Assembly (NCBI GenBank): GCA_947458745.1
Contig: CANGYQ010000012.1
Location: forward strand, 1-64,000
Direction: 5' to 3'
From: Bryobacteraceae bacterium
GTDB taxonomy: Bacteria > Acidobacteriota > Terriglobia > Bryobacterales > Bryobacteraceae
DNA: 64,000 nt
Part shown: piece after piece, positions 41,822-52,400 of the stretch
Layout of the letters: each line of letters opens with the position of its first letter
Position numbering within the stretch: position 1 is the first letter of the stretch
Notes under the pieces: generated by a model
Database searches by the model: none
What the model was told of the DNA's origin: nothing
What the model saw: the letters and a program-made list of their open reading frames with translations, nothing else
Position numbers and translations under genes: made by a program

Positions 41822-43149
41822 CCACGCTACTGCTACTGCTGGTGGCCCAACAGCCGGTGTCGATGACCGAGGCCGTGACGAGGGCGTTGGACCACTATGC
41901 CGCCGTCAACGTCAGCGATGAACAGGTCCGCGCCGCCGCGGCCGCTATTGATCTGGCGCGCACCAGCTATCTGCCGCGAGCGGATGTCTTCGGCCAAGTG
42001 AACCGTGGCACCCGCAACAATGTTTTCGGCCTGATGCTGCCGCAAGCGACGCTGCCGTCCATCTCCGGCCCACCGCGCCCAGAGAACGACCTGGCTAGTG
42101 TCTGGGGCAGCGCCGTCGGACTGACCGTCACCTGGGAGCCTTTCGATTTCGGCTTGCGCCAAGCCACCGTGGCTACGGCAGAGGCGGCAAAGCGGCGCAC
42201 GGAAGCGGCTCTGAAGCGCACCCGCTATGAAGTGGCGGCGATGGCCGCAGATGCTTACCTGACGCTGTTGGCCGCGGAAGAAACGGTGGTGGCAGCAAAG
42301 GCCGCCGTCACCCGTGCGTCGTCATTGGAGCAAGTAGCCGAAGCGCTGGCCAAGGCGGATCTGCGTCCCGGGGCCGATGCCTCCCGCGCCCGGGCGGAAC
42401 GCAGTGTTGCCGAAACGCAGCTGATCCAGGCGCAGCAGGCCGTCGCGGTGGCGCAAGCCAACCTGTCGCAGTTTACCGGCAGCACGGCGGCAGCACGCAG
42501 ATTGGGCGAACCGCCCGGTCTCGTGGCCGCGGGCGAAGCCCACCCCGCGCTCGCCGAACAGACAGCGGCGATTGATGAAGTGAAGGCAAAAGAGAAAGCG
42601 CTCGACAAGAGCTATGCACCCCGCTTTGCGGTCCAGGGATCCACTTACGCACGCGGCACGGGCGCGGTGGCCGATGGCACGACGCTGGGTGGAGCCAATG
42701 GACTGGGCCCCAACATCATGAACTATGCCGTGGGATTAACCGTCACGTTTCCGGCCATGGCCCAACCGGCGATCCGCGCCGAGCTAGCAGCGCAGGCGGC
42801 GAAGGAGCGCGCGGAGGCCGCTCGCCTGAAGCAACTGCAACAGGACCTCGCCGCGCAGCTCAGCCGGGCCCAGGCGCGTCTCAATGGCGCGCGGCTCACG
42901 GCCGCGCAGTTGCCAGTGCAATTGGAAGCGGCGCAGGTGGCCTTAAATCAAGCCACGGCCCGCTATCGCGCGGGGCTTGGCCTAGTCACTGAAGTGGCCG
43001 AAGCACAGCGGCTGGTGTCCCAAGGACAGGCTGACCTGGCCCTGTCACGCCTGGCGATTTGGCGCGGGCTCCTGCAGGTGGCGACAGCCCAAGGCGATCT
43101 GCGGCCCTTCCTCGCCGAGACCGATGCCCGGCCTGGGAGAGACAACTAG
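41818..43149 (+). CDS. TolC-family outer-membrane efflux protein
   Basis: 443 residues from the ATG at 41818 that overlaps the lpxA stop; the open frame upstream of it reads through lpxA and is a shadow. After a short hydrophobic leader (MTTLLLLLVAQQ) come two repeats of long alpha-helical TolC-type segments rich in Ala, Glu and Gln (ALKRTRYEVAAMAADAYLTLLAAEETVVAAK, TQLIQAQQAVAVAQANLSQFTG) with beta-strand parts between (VGLTVTWEPFDFG, VGLTVTFPAMAQP). It would form the outer-membrane channel of the RND pump that follows without a gap. Confidence 0.88.
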   Translation: MTTLLLLLVAQQPVSMTEAVTRALDHYAAVNVSDEQVRAAAAAIDLARTSYLPRADVFGQVNRGTRNNVFGLMLPQATLPSISGPPRPENDLASVWGSAVGLTVTWEPFDFGLRQATVATAEAAKRRTEAALKRTRYEVAAMAADAYLTLLAAEETVVAAKAAVTRASSLEQVAEALAKADLRPGADASRARAERSVAETQLIQAQQAVAVAQANLSQFTGSTAAARRLGEPPGLVAAGEAHPALAEQTAAIDEVKAKEKALDKSYAPRFAVQGSTYARGTGAVADGTTLGGANGLGPNIMNYAVGLTVTFPAMAQPAIRAELAAQAAKERAEAARLKQLQQDLAAQLSRAQARLNGARLTAAQLPVQLEAAQVALNQATARYRAGLGLVTEVAEAQRLVSQGQADLALSRLAIWRGLLQVATAQGDLRPFLAETDARPGRDN

Positions 43150-46100
43150 ATGTGGCTGGTACGTTGGGCGATGCGCCGGCCGGTGACCATTGTGGTTGCA
43201 GTGCTGGCGGTGATGCTGGGCGCGGGCCTGGCGGTGCAGCGGATGCCCGTGGACATCTTCCCGCAAGTGGGCGCGCCAGCCATCTACGTGGCGCAGCCTT
43301 ACGGTGGCATGGACCCACTCCAGATGGAGGGGTTCATGACGTACTACTACGAGTACCACTTCCTCTACATCACCGGCATTGAGCGCGTCGAGTCAAAATC
43401 CATCCAGGGCGCGGCGCTGATGAAGCTGGTCTTCTATCCCGGCACCGACATGAATCAGGCGATGGCGCAGACCATTAGCTACGTCAATCGCGCGCGCGCC
43501 TTCATGCCTCCCGGCGCGGTACCGCCCTTTGTGACGCGCTTCGACGCGGGCAGCGTGCCGGTGGGGCAGCTGATCTTTTCGAGCGCCAAACGCGAGCCCG
43601 GCGAGTTGCAGAACTTTGCGCTGAATAGCGTGCGGCCCTTGTTCGCTACACTGCCAGGTGTCTCCGCCCCGCCTCCCTTCGGCGGCAACCAGCGGACCAT
43701 CGTCGTCCGTCTGGACCCGGACAAACTGCGCCAGTACCGCATGTCGCCCGAGGAGGTGATTGAGGCGGTCAACAAGTCCACCACGGTGATGCCTTCGGGC
43801 TTGGTGCGCACGGGCGATCTGGCGCGCTACGCCACCACCAATTCGGTGATCGGTGGCAACTTTGATGAGCTGAACAACGCGCCCATCCGCCTGGGCTCCG
43901 GACCCACCGTGTTCATCCGCGATGTCGGCAAAGTGGAGAACGGCACCGATATCGTCACGGCCTACGCGCTGGTGAATGGCAAGCGTACGGTCTACATGCA
44001 GGTGACCAAACGCAGCGACGCGTCCACGCTGGCGGTGATCCAGGCCGTGCGCGCGAACATTGCACGGTTCAAGGCCGTGGTGCCCGACGACGTCGATGTG
44101 CGCCTGGAGTTCGACCAGTCGGTGGTGGTACTGGAAGCGTTGCGCGCCCTGGCCACGGAGGGCGCGTTGGGCGCGCTGCTGACCGGGCTGATGGTGCTGC
44201 TGTTTCTGCGGGACTGGCGCGGTGCCGTCATCGTGATGGCCACCATTCCGGCCGCGCTGCTGGCGGCCGCGGTTTGCCTGTGGCTGACCGGGCAATCGAT
44301 CAACATCATGACGCTGGGCGGGCTGGCGCTGGCGGTGGGCGTGCTGGTGGACGAAGCAACAGTGGAGATCGAGAACATCCACAGCCGCTTGGCTGCGGGC
44401 GGGCAGCGGACCCGGGCCCATGCCGTGATGGAGGCTTGCTCCCGCACGGCGACCGCGCGCTTCCTGTCGATGTGCGCCATCCTGGCCGCCTTTGTGCCCA
44501 GCTTCTTCATGACCGGCGTGGCCCGCCAGTTGTTTGTGCCCCTGTCGCTGGCGGTGGCATTTGCCATGGTTTCCAGCTACGTTCTCTCCTCCACACTGGT
44601 CCCGGTTCTCTCCACCTGGTGGATGCGCGAAGGTGGCCACCGCGCCTTTGCTCCGGCCTTCTACCAACGCTGCGTCGCCAGCGCGGTCGAGTGGCGCTGG
44701 CCGCTGGCCGTGGGTTATCTGGCCGTTACCGGCTTGGGCCTGTGGCTGCTAGCCCCCAAGTTGGGCGTGGAGCTTTTCCCGCAGACATTTGAATCCCAGT
44801 TTCAGGTGCGCCTGCGCGCCGCCACCGGCACCAGGATCGAGAAGACCGAGCAAGTCGCGCTGAAAGCGCTGGACGTGATCAAGCAGGAAGTGGGCGCGGA
44901 CAACGTGGCCATCACCTCCACGTTTGTCGGCGTGCAGCCGCCCAGCTACCCGATCAACACGCTGTTCCTGTGGACCAGCGGTCCGCATGAGGCGGTGTTG
45001 CTAGTAGCGCTGAAGCCAGAGGCAGCCCTGCGCGGTGAGCCGCTGCGAGAGCGGCTGCGGCAGAAGTTCAGCCAGGCAATGCCCGACGTGCGGGTGTCAT
45101 TCGAGGCAGGCGAGATTGTCAGCCAGGTGATGTCCTTTGGCAGCCCGACGCCGCTGGAGGTGGCGGTGCAGGGCCCGTCGCTGGCCGCCAACCGCACGTT
45201 CGCCGGCAAGGTGGAAGCGGAGCTGAAGAAGCTGCCCTACCTACGTGATTTGGCCTATGCCCAGCCGCTTGATTACCCGACGCTCGACATCACTATTGAC
45301 CGCGAACGGGCGGGCCAGTTCGGGTTGACCATGGCGAGCGTCGCCCGCAGCGTGGTGGCCGGAACCTTCTCGTCACGCTTCATTGATGCCAACTATTGGC
45401 GGGACCCAGTGTCCGGCAACGGCTTCCAGATTCAGGTGGAGATCCCGTATCAGCGCATGGCTTCGATGGAAGACGTGGCGCGCATTCCGGTGATGCGCAA
45501 TGGCGAAGCCCGGCCGCTGCTGGAAGATGTGGCGAAGCTGAAGTTCGGCACGGCGCCCGGGCAAACGGACCGCTTCAACGGCCAGCGCGTGGTCAGCCTG
45601 ACGGCCAACCTCCATGAGATGCCGCTAGGGACCGCCGCCGAAGATGTGCGCGCCGCCATTAAGCGGGCGGGCGAAGTACCGAAGGGCATCACGGTGAACG
45701 TACGCGGGCAAGTGCCGCCGCTGGATGAAACTGTATCCGGACTGCGGCTGGGCTTGGCGCTGGCGATCGCCGCCCTGGTGTTGCTGCTGGCTGCCAACTT
45801 TCAATCGGTAGGCTTGGCGCTGGCGATCGTCTTGACGCTACCGGCGGTGCTGCTGGGCGTCGTCGGGATGCTGCTGGCCACGGGCACGACCCTGAACATC
45901 CAAAGCTTTATGGGCGCCATCATGTCCACCGGGATCGCGGTGGCCAATGCGATCCTGCTGGTGACTTTCGCCGAGCGCGCTCGCGCAAGTTCGACGCCCG
46001 CCGCGGCTGCAGTCGAGGGTGCCACGGGGCGGCTGCGGGCGATCCTGATGACCGCCCTGGCCATGGTGGCCGGCATGGTCCCCTTGGCGCTAGGACAGGC

Positions 46101-46266
46101 GCAGACGGCTCCGCTAGGCCGGGCGGTGATTGGCGGCCTGCTGGCGGGCACGGTGGCCACGCTGGCGATCCTCCCGGCGCTCTACGCCCTGCTGAGCGGC
46201 CAGGGAAGCCCCTCACCGTCACTTGACCCCAACGATCCGGAGAGTAGGTTCTATGAAGCGGCTTAG
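43150..46266 (+). CDS. RND-family efflux transporter
   Basis: 1038 residues with the twelve-helix RND layout and two large periplasmic loops. The start MWLVRWAMRRPVTIVVAVLAVML gives TM1. In TM4 the proton-relay region reads VGVLVDEATVEIENIHSR, with Asp-Glu where AcrB has Asp-Asp. In TM10 the sequence is STGIAVANAILLVTF, without the AcrB Lys940 equivalent. These details fit a hydrophobe/amphiphile-type or related group found in Acidobacteriota, substrate unknown. The 3' end overlaps the adaptor gene by 14 bases. Gene order TolC-RND-adaptor differs from the usual adaptor-first order. Confidence 0.92.
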   Translation: MWLVRWAMRRPVTIVVAVLAVMLGAGLAVQRMPVDIFPQVGAPAIYVAQPYGGMDPLQMEGFMTYYYEYHFLYITGIERVESKSIQGAALMKLVFYPGTDMNQAMAQTISYVNRARAFMPPGAVPPFVTRFDAGSVPVGQLIFSSAKREPGELQNFALNSVRPLFATLPGVSAPPPFGGNQRTIVVRLDPDKLRQYRMSPEEVIEAVNKSTTVMPSGLVRTGDLARYATTNSVIGGNFDELNNAPIRLGSGPTVFIRDVGKVENGTDIVTAYALVNGKRTVYMQVTKRSDASTLAVIQAVRANIARFKAVVPDDVDVRLEFDQSVVVLEALRALATEGALGALLTGLMVLLFLRDWRGAVIVMATIPAALLAAAVCLWLTGQSINIMTLGGLALAVGVLVDEATVEIENIHSRLAAGGQRTRAHAVMEACSRTATARFLSMCAILAAFVPSFFMTGVARQLFVPLSLAVAFAMVSSYVLSSTLVPVLSTWWMREGGHRAFAPAFYQRCVASAVEWRWPLAVGYLAVTGLGLWLLAPKLGVELFPQTFESQFQVRLRAATGTRIEKTEQVALKALDVIKQEVGADNVAITSTFVGVQPPSYPINTLFLWTSGPHEAVLLVALKPEAALRGEPLRERLRQKFSQAMPDVRVSFEAGEIVSQVMSFGSPTPLEVAVQGPSLAANRTFAGKVEAELKKLPYLRDLAYAQPLDYPTLDITIDRERAGQFGLTMASVARSVVAGTFSSRFIDANYWRDPVSGNGFQIQVEIPYQRMASMEDVARIPVMRNGEARPLLEDVAKLKFGTAPGQTDRFNGQRVVSLTANLHEMPLGTAAEDVRAAIKRAGEVPKGITVNVRGQVPPLDETVSGLRLGLALAIAALVLLLAANFQSVGLALAIVLTLPAVLLGVVGMLLATGTTLNIQSFMGAIMSTGIAVANAILLVTFAERARASSTPAAAAVEGATGRLRAILMTALAMVAGMVPLALGQAQTAPLGRAVIGGLLAGTVATLAILPALYALLSGQGSPSPSLDPNDPESRFYEAA

Positions 46267-47119
46267 TGTCTCGTTGCTGGCCTTGGGAAGCGTGGCGCTG
46301 CTCGCCCAGCCGGGCCCCAGTGCACCCAAACCCGCTGGTCCCGCCTTGCTGAAGTTACCCGGCGAGCTGTTGCCGTTTGAGTCCGTCGAGATGGTCGCGC
46401 GCGTCAACAGCTTTGTCGAGTCCGTCCACGTGGACCGGGGCAGTGCGGTGAAGCAGGGCGCGGTGCTGATCAAGCTGAGCGCGCCGGAACTGCAGGGGCA
46501 GCGGGCTGAGGCTCAAGCCAAGGTGGAATCGATCCGTGCTCAACGGGCAGAAGCGGAAGCCCGGCTGGTGGCCACGCAAAGCACGCTCGAGCGGTTGAAG
46601 GATGCCGCGGCCACTCCCGGAGCCATTGCCGCGCATGAAGTGGTGCTGGCCGCAAAGTCAGTGGACGCAGTGGCGGCGCAGATTGCGGCCATCAACAAGG
46701 CGGTCGCCGCGGCGGAAGCCCAAGTGGCCACCATCGCCGAACTGGAGCGCTTCCTGACGATCACCGCTCCCTTTGATGGCGTGGTGGTGGAGCGCAAGGC
46801 GCATCCCGGGGCACTGGCAGGCCCGTCAGCTGGCTGGCTGCTTCGGTTGGAGCAGTTGTCGCGCTTGCGCCTGGTGGTGGCCGTGCCGGAATCACAAGCA
46901 GCGTTGATCCCGCTGGGGGCCAAGATCGCCTTTACCGTCGGCGCCTTTCCGGGCGAGACGTTCACGGGATCCGTGGCCCGCGTGGCTCGCGTGATGGACG
47001 TGAAGACGCGCACGATGCCGGTGGAACTGGATGTCGCCAATGGACGAGGACGGCTGGCCCCAGGGATGTACGCGGAAGTGGCGTGGCCGGCAAAAAAGGA
47101 CGCTCCAAAACAAAAATAG
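46253..47119 (+). CDS. RND efflux periplasmic adaptor (membrane fusion protein)
   Basis: 288 residues from the ATG at 46253, inside the end of the RND gene. It has a signal peptide (MKRLSVSLLALGSVALLAQ), a biotinyl-lipoyl-like hairpin (VNSFVESVHVDRGSAVKQGAVLIKL), an alpha-helical hairpin rich in Ala and Glu (about 85-155) and a beta-barrel domain (ITAPFDGVVVERKAHPGALAG, FTVGAFPGETFTGSVARVARVMD). It joins the RND pump to the TolC-like channel. The last stop codon lies within a strong terminator. The C-terminal membrane-proximal domain is short. Confidence 0.9.
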   Translation: MKRLSVSLLALGSVALLAQPGPSAPKPAGPALLKLPGELLPFESVEMVARVNSFVESVHVDRGSAVKQGAVLIKLSAPELQGQRAEAQAKVESIRAQRAEAEARLVATQSTLERLKDAAATPGAIAAHEVVLAAKSVDAVAAQIAAINKAVAAAEAQVATIAELERFLTITAPFDGVVVERKAHPGALAGPSAGWLLRLEQLSRLRLVVAVPESQAALIPLGAKIAFTVGAFPGETFTGSVARVARVMDVKTRTMPVELDVANGRGRLAPGMYAEVAWPAKKDAPKQK

Positions 47120-47139
47120 CCGCTCGGACGGCTATTTTT
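47112..47139 (+). terminator. Rho-independent terminator of the efflux operon
   Basis: Perfect 11-bp stem AAAAATAGCCG/CGGCTATTTTT with a 6-base loop. The left arm overlaps the stop codon of the adaptor gene (47117-47119), and the T-run closes the right arm. The A-run on the other side may let it work on the minus strand too. Confidence 0.88.
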
Positions 47140-47306
47140 GCACGCAGTTGCCGGAGGCAAATATCGTTTCTGCAGGGCGTACTCGGAGGAGGAGACGCCC
47201 TACATTGGAGGACAACCCAAGAGTTGATTTGTAATGGTAGTGCCTTAAGGCCGGGAATCCTCTCACGGCATCAAACATTTTTTGATCTTTGTGTTGGCGC
47301 GCCCGA

Positions 47307-48716
47307 CTACTCGACGCCCGGCAGCCGCAGGTATTCCCGGGCGTTGCCGTAGCAGATGTTCTTCACCATGCCGCCCACCATGCCGTAGTCCACCGGCAGC
47401 TCGCCGTTCTCCATGTCGCGGCCCAGCAGGTTGCACAACGTTCGGCGGAAGTACTCGTGGCGCGGGAAGCTCATGAAGCTGCGGGAGTCCGTCAACATGC
47501 CCACAAAGCGCGCCAGCAGGCCGCAGTTGGAGAGAGCATTCAGCTGCAACTCCATGCCTTCCTTTTGATCCAGGAACCACCACCCGCTGCCAAACTGGAC
47601 CTTGCCCGCGACGCTGCCATCCTGGAAATTGCCGATGGCGGTGGCAAAGGCGTAGTTGTCCACCGGGTTGTTGTTGTAGACGATCGTGCGCGGCAAGGTG
47701 TTCTCCCGGTCCAGCGCATCCAGGTAGTTGCACAGAGCGTCAGCCTGCCGGTAGTCGCCCATTGAATCAAAGCCCGTGTCCGGACCCAGTTGCTTGAACA
47801 TCCGGGTGTTGTTGTTGCGGCGCGCACCCAAATGGAGCTGCTTGGTCCAGCCCTTCTCCGCATCCCAGCGGCCAAAGTGGAGCATCAGGGTGGAGGCAAA
47901 CAGAGCATGCTCAGCTGGCGTGGCTGCGATGTTGGCCCGGGCGCGATCAAAGATTGTCGCCGACTTGGCGTCGTCGGCGGGAGTGTCGAAGCAGGTGGCC
48001 AAGCCGTGGTCCGAGACGCGGCAGCCCAGGTCATGAAAATCCTGATGACGCTTGGCGAGTGCATCGAGGAAGGTGCGATAGCTGGAGATCTCGGTGTTGG
48101 CCGTGATGGCCAACCGCTCCATCCAAGCCTTCAGTGCGGTGGGATCATCGACGCGGAGCGCTTTGTCGGGCCGGTAGGCGGGGAACACTTTCACAGCCAG
48201 CGTGGAGGCTGCAATATCGCGATGCCAGTTCAGGTCGTCGGCCGGATCATCGGTGGTGCACAGCGCCCGCACCTGGAACTTGGTCAGCGTATCCTGCGCC
48301 CGTAGACCCGGCAATTGCGCGTTGGCTTGCTCCCAGATAGCGGGGGCACTGGCTTCGTTCAAAAGATCGGTGATGCCGAAGTAGCGCGCCAGCTCCAGGT
48401 GGGTCCAGTGATAAAGCGGGTTGCGTAGCGTCTGGGGAACCGTCCGGGCGTAGGCCAAAAACTTCTCATACGGGCTGGCGTCGCCCGTGCAGAATGGCTC
48501 CGTGATGCCGTTGGCGCGCATGGCCCGCCACTTGTAGTGGTCGCCTTCCAGCCAGATCTCAAACAGGTTGGCGAACTGGCGGTTCTCCGCAATGTCTTTC
48601 GGCGGGAGATGGTTGTGATAGTCGAGAATCGGCTCAGCCGCCGCGTAGTCATGATAAAGGCGCCGGGCGGCAGCCGTCGAAAGCAGAAAATCGTCGTGGA
48701 TAAAGGGCATGGCCAA
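47307..48716 (-). CDS. uxaC: Glucuronate isomerase
   Basis: 469 residues, uronate isomerase of the amidohydrolase superfamily, converting glucuronate to fructuronate and galacturonate to tagaturonate. The metal-binding H-x-H is ILDYHNHLPP (His34, His36), and the family lines PLYHWTHLELARYFG, QLHLGARRNNNTRMF and the C-terminal SFPRHEYFRRTLCNLLG are all present. A start at the second Met (48710) is possible. It is not next to other uronate genes, but sugar-acid enzymes lie further downstream (52775-57472). Confidence 0.95.
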   Translation of the reverse strand: MAMPFIHDDFLLSTAAARRLYHDYAAAEPILDYHNHLPPKDIAENRQFANLFEIWLEGDHYKWRAMRANGITEPFCTGDASPYEKFLAYARTVPQTLRNPLYHWTHLELARYFGITDLLNEASAPAIWEQANAQLPGLRAQDTLTKFQVRALCTTDDPADDLNWHRDIAASTLAVKVFPAYRPDKALRVDDPTALKAWMERLAITANTEISSYRTFLDALAKRHQDFHDLGCRVSDHGLATCFDTPADDAKSATIFDRARANIAATPAEHALFASTLMLHFGRWDAEKGWTKQLHLGARRNNNTRMFKQLGPDTGFDSMGDYRQADALCNYLDALDRENTLPRTIVYNNNPVDNYAFATAIGNFQDGSVAGKVQFGSGWWFLDQKEGMELQLNALSNCGLLARFVGMLTDSRSFMSFPRHEYFRRTLCNLLGRDMENGELPVDYGMVGGMVKNICYGNAREYLRLPGVE

Positions 48717-48765
48717 CCCTTATTCTAGTGGTCCGGCCCAGGCCGCGTCGCCCGGCCGGCGGCCC

Positions 48766-49200
48766 CTAGTGAGAATGGCCGCAGGAGGACTGGCCATTGT
48801 GGCCGGACACGCCACCGGTGGCGCACATCTGGTGATTGCGCCAGTGAGCAAAGGCGATCGAGCAGCCGCCAATCGTCATCAGCACCGCTTCGGCGTTGTC
48901 GAATTCCAAAAGCTCCGACTTGGCCGTCAAGATGAAGGCCGCCCCAAACAAAAACAGAAACAGCGCATCCCGGCGGCGGTGCTGCTCAAAGAAGCTATGG
49001 AAAAGGCGGAAGGAAGCCACGGCAAACGAAAACAGGATGATGCTCCATTCAAAACGCTCATCACCCAGCCAGCCCAAGCCAGCCACCGTCAGCAGTACTG
49101 GGAGCGCCGCGCAATGAACGGCGCAGGCCGTCGAAACGAACATGCCCACCCGGTCCAGCACCGCGCGCTCACCAAACTTGGTTCCGAACTTGGGAAACAC
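48766..49200 (-). CDS. MerC-domain membrane protein
   Basis: 144 residues from the GTG at 49200, chosen because GGAG lies just upstream and the longer frame to 49281 runs through promoter-like DNA. Four hydrophobic segments contain the MerC mark STACAVHCAALPVLL with its C-x-x-H-C pair, followed by GLGWLGDERFEW. MerC proteins import mercuric ions or are more general small carriers. The C-terminus is rich in His, Cys and Ser (GHNGQSSCGHSH), suggesting metal binding. No other mer gene is present, so a role in another metal is equally possible. Confidence 0.75.
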   Translation of the reverse strand: MFPKFGTKFGERAVLDRVGMFVSTACAVHCAALPVLLTVAGLGWLGDERFEWSIILFSFAVASFRLFHSFFEQHRRRDALFLFLFGAAFILTAKSELLEFDNAEAVLMTIGGCSIAFAHWRNHQMCATGGVSGHNGQSSCGHSH

Positions 49201-49265
49201 TGCCACTCCAGAATGATAACGCGCTATCAAATATCCCGCAACATCGCCCACTGAAAATTTTTGTA

Positions 49266-49298
49266 TTGACCTGGACACCATTGGAGTTTATCCTCCAA
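49266..49298 (+). promoter_or_regulatory. Candidate promoter/operator before the Oar-type receptor
   Basis: A TTGACC at 49266-49271 may serve as -35, and TTTATC at 49287-49292 as a weak -10 (15-base spacer). A 6-bp inverted repeat TTGGAG/CTCCAA (49281-49286 and 49293-49298) straddles the -10. The MerC-like gene starts divergently at 49200, so a shared control region is possible. The distance to the receptor ATG at 49411 is about 110 bases. Confidence 0.35.
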
Positions 49299-49410
49299 GC
49301 TAACCGCAAAGTTTGCGCCAGCCCTCCTGTTTCCAGTCCGCCTCTCAGACCTGAGGCATTCCACCCCGTCGTTCGCACATTTTCAACAATTCAAGCTTGC
49401 AAGGGGAAAC

Positions 49411-52400
49411 ATGCTCACACGTTCTCTGTGTGTCCTGACGCTCGTGGTGTTTGCGGGCAGCCTGTATGGGCAGTCCACATTCGGTTCGATTACCGGCACC
49501 GCCACGGACAAATCCGGGGCCGTTGTGCCCGACGCCATCATCAAGGTGCGAAACCTGGATGACAATTCACTCCGTTCCGCTGTGAGCAGCGATCAGGGTC
49601 TATTCACACTACTCAACCTACGCGCCGGCAGCTACGAGATCACCGCGGAGAAACCCGGTTTCGGCGTGCTGAAGATTCCGCAGGTGGCGCTGGAAGCCCG
49701 CCAGCAAATGCGCGTCGATGTCACGCTGGAGATCGCCAGCGTTGGCCAGGTGATGGTGGTGAATGACGCCGCCAGCACCATCAACACCGAAAACGGCACC
49801 ATCGGCGATTCCAAAAACTTCCAGCAGGTAACGACCCTGCCCTTGAACTATCGCGGCTCCGGTGCCAGTCCGTTGACGGCGATCCTCACCGTGCCGGGGG
49901 TACAGCAGGACGCGGCCGGCAACTACTCGATCGGCGGCGGATTGCCTTCGATGATTGAGTTCACCGCCGATGGCATCTCGACGGTGAACGTCCGGTCCAG
50001 CGGTGCCTTGGGGCAGATGTTCCCCTCTTCGGAACTGATCCAGGAGTTCAAGGTGACGGCGGTGAACAACAATGCTGAGTTCGCGCAGGTGGGTGACGTC
50101 ACCATCACCACCAAGTCCGGCACCAACGTCTACCACGGCTCAGCGTACGACTATCACCAGAACCGCGCGCTCGACGCCACCACCTATGGCTCGCGGGTAA
50201 AGCAGGCTAAGGTGTGGAATACGTTCGGAGCCACCTTGGGCGGCGCGGTGGTTCTGCCCAAACTTTACACCGGCAAGGACAAGACGTTTTTCTTCTTCGC
50301 CTATGAAGGCAGCCGCAAGCCCGGGTCGACAGCCAAGCAGTTTAACGTTCCCACCGACGCGATGCGGGCCGGTAATCTGAATGGTCTGCCCGGCGGGGCG
50401 ACGCTGGACCCGGCCACGGGCGCGCCATTCCCGAACAACATCATCCCCTCCAGCCGCTTGAGCCCGGTCTCACAGCGGTTGCTGAACAACTACTACCCCA
50501 AGACGAACGTCGCGGGGGGTGATCTGGTGTCGAACTCTCTGGCGCTGTTGCCGACCCCGGCTTCGCTGACCAGCTACGACATCCGGGTCGACCAGAACAT
50601 CGGCAGCCGCCAGCAGTTGTATGGCCGCTTCACGTGGCGTGAACTGCCCAGTGTCGGCGACAACGAAATGCTGCCCACCGATACGATCACCGAGTTGAAC
50701 AAGAATCTGGTGGTCTCCTACAACGCTTCCATCAAGCCGACCTTGATCAACGAGTTCCGCTTTGGCTTCTCACTGTGGAGCCGCCAGGTAAAGTTCCCCA
50801 TCAATGGGGCCAAAGCATTGAGTGAACTGGGCATCACGGGCCTGGATGTCAGCAATCACCCGGAATCGGGCGCCTTCCCGCGTTTCGACTTCAGCGATGG
50901 ACCCGGCTTCACCCCCATCGGCCGCGGTAAAGACGGGGCCCGGCAGAGCCGCAGCTGGCAGTTTACCGACAACCTCAGTTGGATCAAAGGCGCGCACACG
51001 TTCAAGTTCGGTGTCGACATCCGCAAGATGTCCTACATCGACGTGCAAACGTTTGGCGGCGCGGACGACTTTGGCTCATTCACTTTCAACCGCGGCGCCT
51101 ACACCGGCAATGCGTTCTCTGATTTGCTGCTGGGCGTGCCCACCAACACGTTTTTCTCCATCACCGGGCCCGATCTGAACAGCCCCGTGGGCCACTACCG
51201 GTTCTACGCGCAGGATGAATGGAAGGTCACCAACCGCTTCACGCTCAGCTACGGCTTGCGTTGGCAGCTTCACCCGCCCTTCACTGAGAACTTTGGCAAC
51301 ATCACCAACTTTGACCGGACCACCGGCAACGTGGTCATCCCGGACACGACGCTGAAGGCCGCGCCGGGCTTCCTCACCTCCATCAACGCCTGCCCCGGCA
51401 CCAACGCAGCCGTGCCTTGCACCAAGCTTGTCTCGGCCGGCTCGATGGGGTTGAGCGCGGGCCTGCGCCAAACCTACAAAGGAAACTACGCGCCGCGCCT
51501 GGGCTTTGCCTATCGGCCGTTCGGGAACAACAAGACTGTGATCCGCGGCGGCATCGGCCTGTTTACGCAAACCGTCGTCGGCCCGCTGGCCTATGCGCTC
51601 ACCGGCATCCACAGCGCCGACTCTCGCACCGCCCTGAACTCGTTCGCTGGCGGCCGTCCGGCCTATCAGTTCCCCCAGGCGATTGCCAGCACCTTCGCAT
51701 CCGCACCTCCCGGCACGGGCGAGTTTATCGTTGCCACCAACATCGACTACCGCGACCCGCAGACGGCCCAGTGGAACGTGACGTTGGAACGTGAACTGCC
51801 CAAGGACCTCTCCTTGCGCGTCAGCTACATCGGGTCCAACTCCTACCGCTTGCACAACACGGTGGACTTGAACCAAGTGGCACCCTCGACCACCTCTTAC
51901 AATCCGGCCATGCGCCCCTTCCGGAACTGGCAGCGCATCCTCAGCCGCGACAATATCGGGTTCGCCAACTATCAGGCCTTGCAGATGGAAGGCAACCGAC
52001 GGATGGCCAATGGCTGGTTTATCCAAACCAGCTATGTCTGGGCGAAGAATCTATCGAACAACGGCGGCCCCGTGCCCACGGGCTTCCCCGGAGAATCCGG
52101 CGCCACGGTGAACAATCGCTTTGGCGTAGGTGCTGACCGTGGCAACGTCGCCTTCACGCGACGCCATCGCGGGCTGATCTCCTCCATCTATGCCCTGCCC
52201 GTGGGCAAGGGCCGCAAGTTCGGCAGTGGCATGAACAAAGCGGCGGACCTGGTGGTGGGCGGCTGGGAACTGAGCACCATCGCCATGATGCAAACCGGCC
52301 CCTACATGACCCCCACCATGTCGCGCGGTTCCGACCGGTCCAATACCAACGTCGTCGGTCGCGCCGTCAACGTCCGCCCCGATGGCTTGCGCGACGGCAA

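Noticed and set aside
43393-44667. 424-residue minus-strand frame opposite the RND gene
   Set aside because: His/Gln/Arg-rich shadow of a certain transporter gene.
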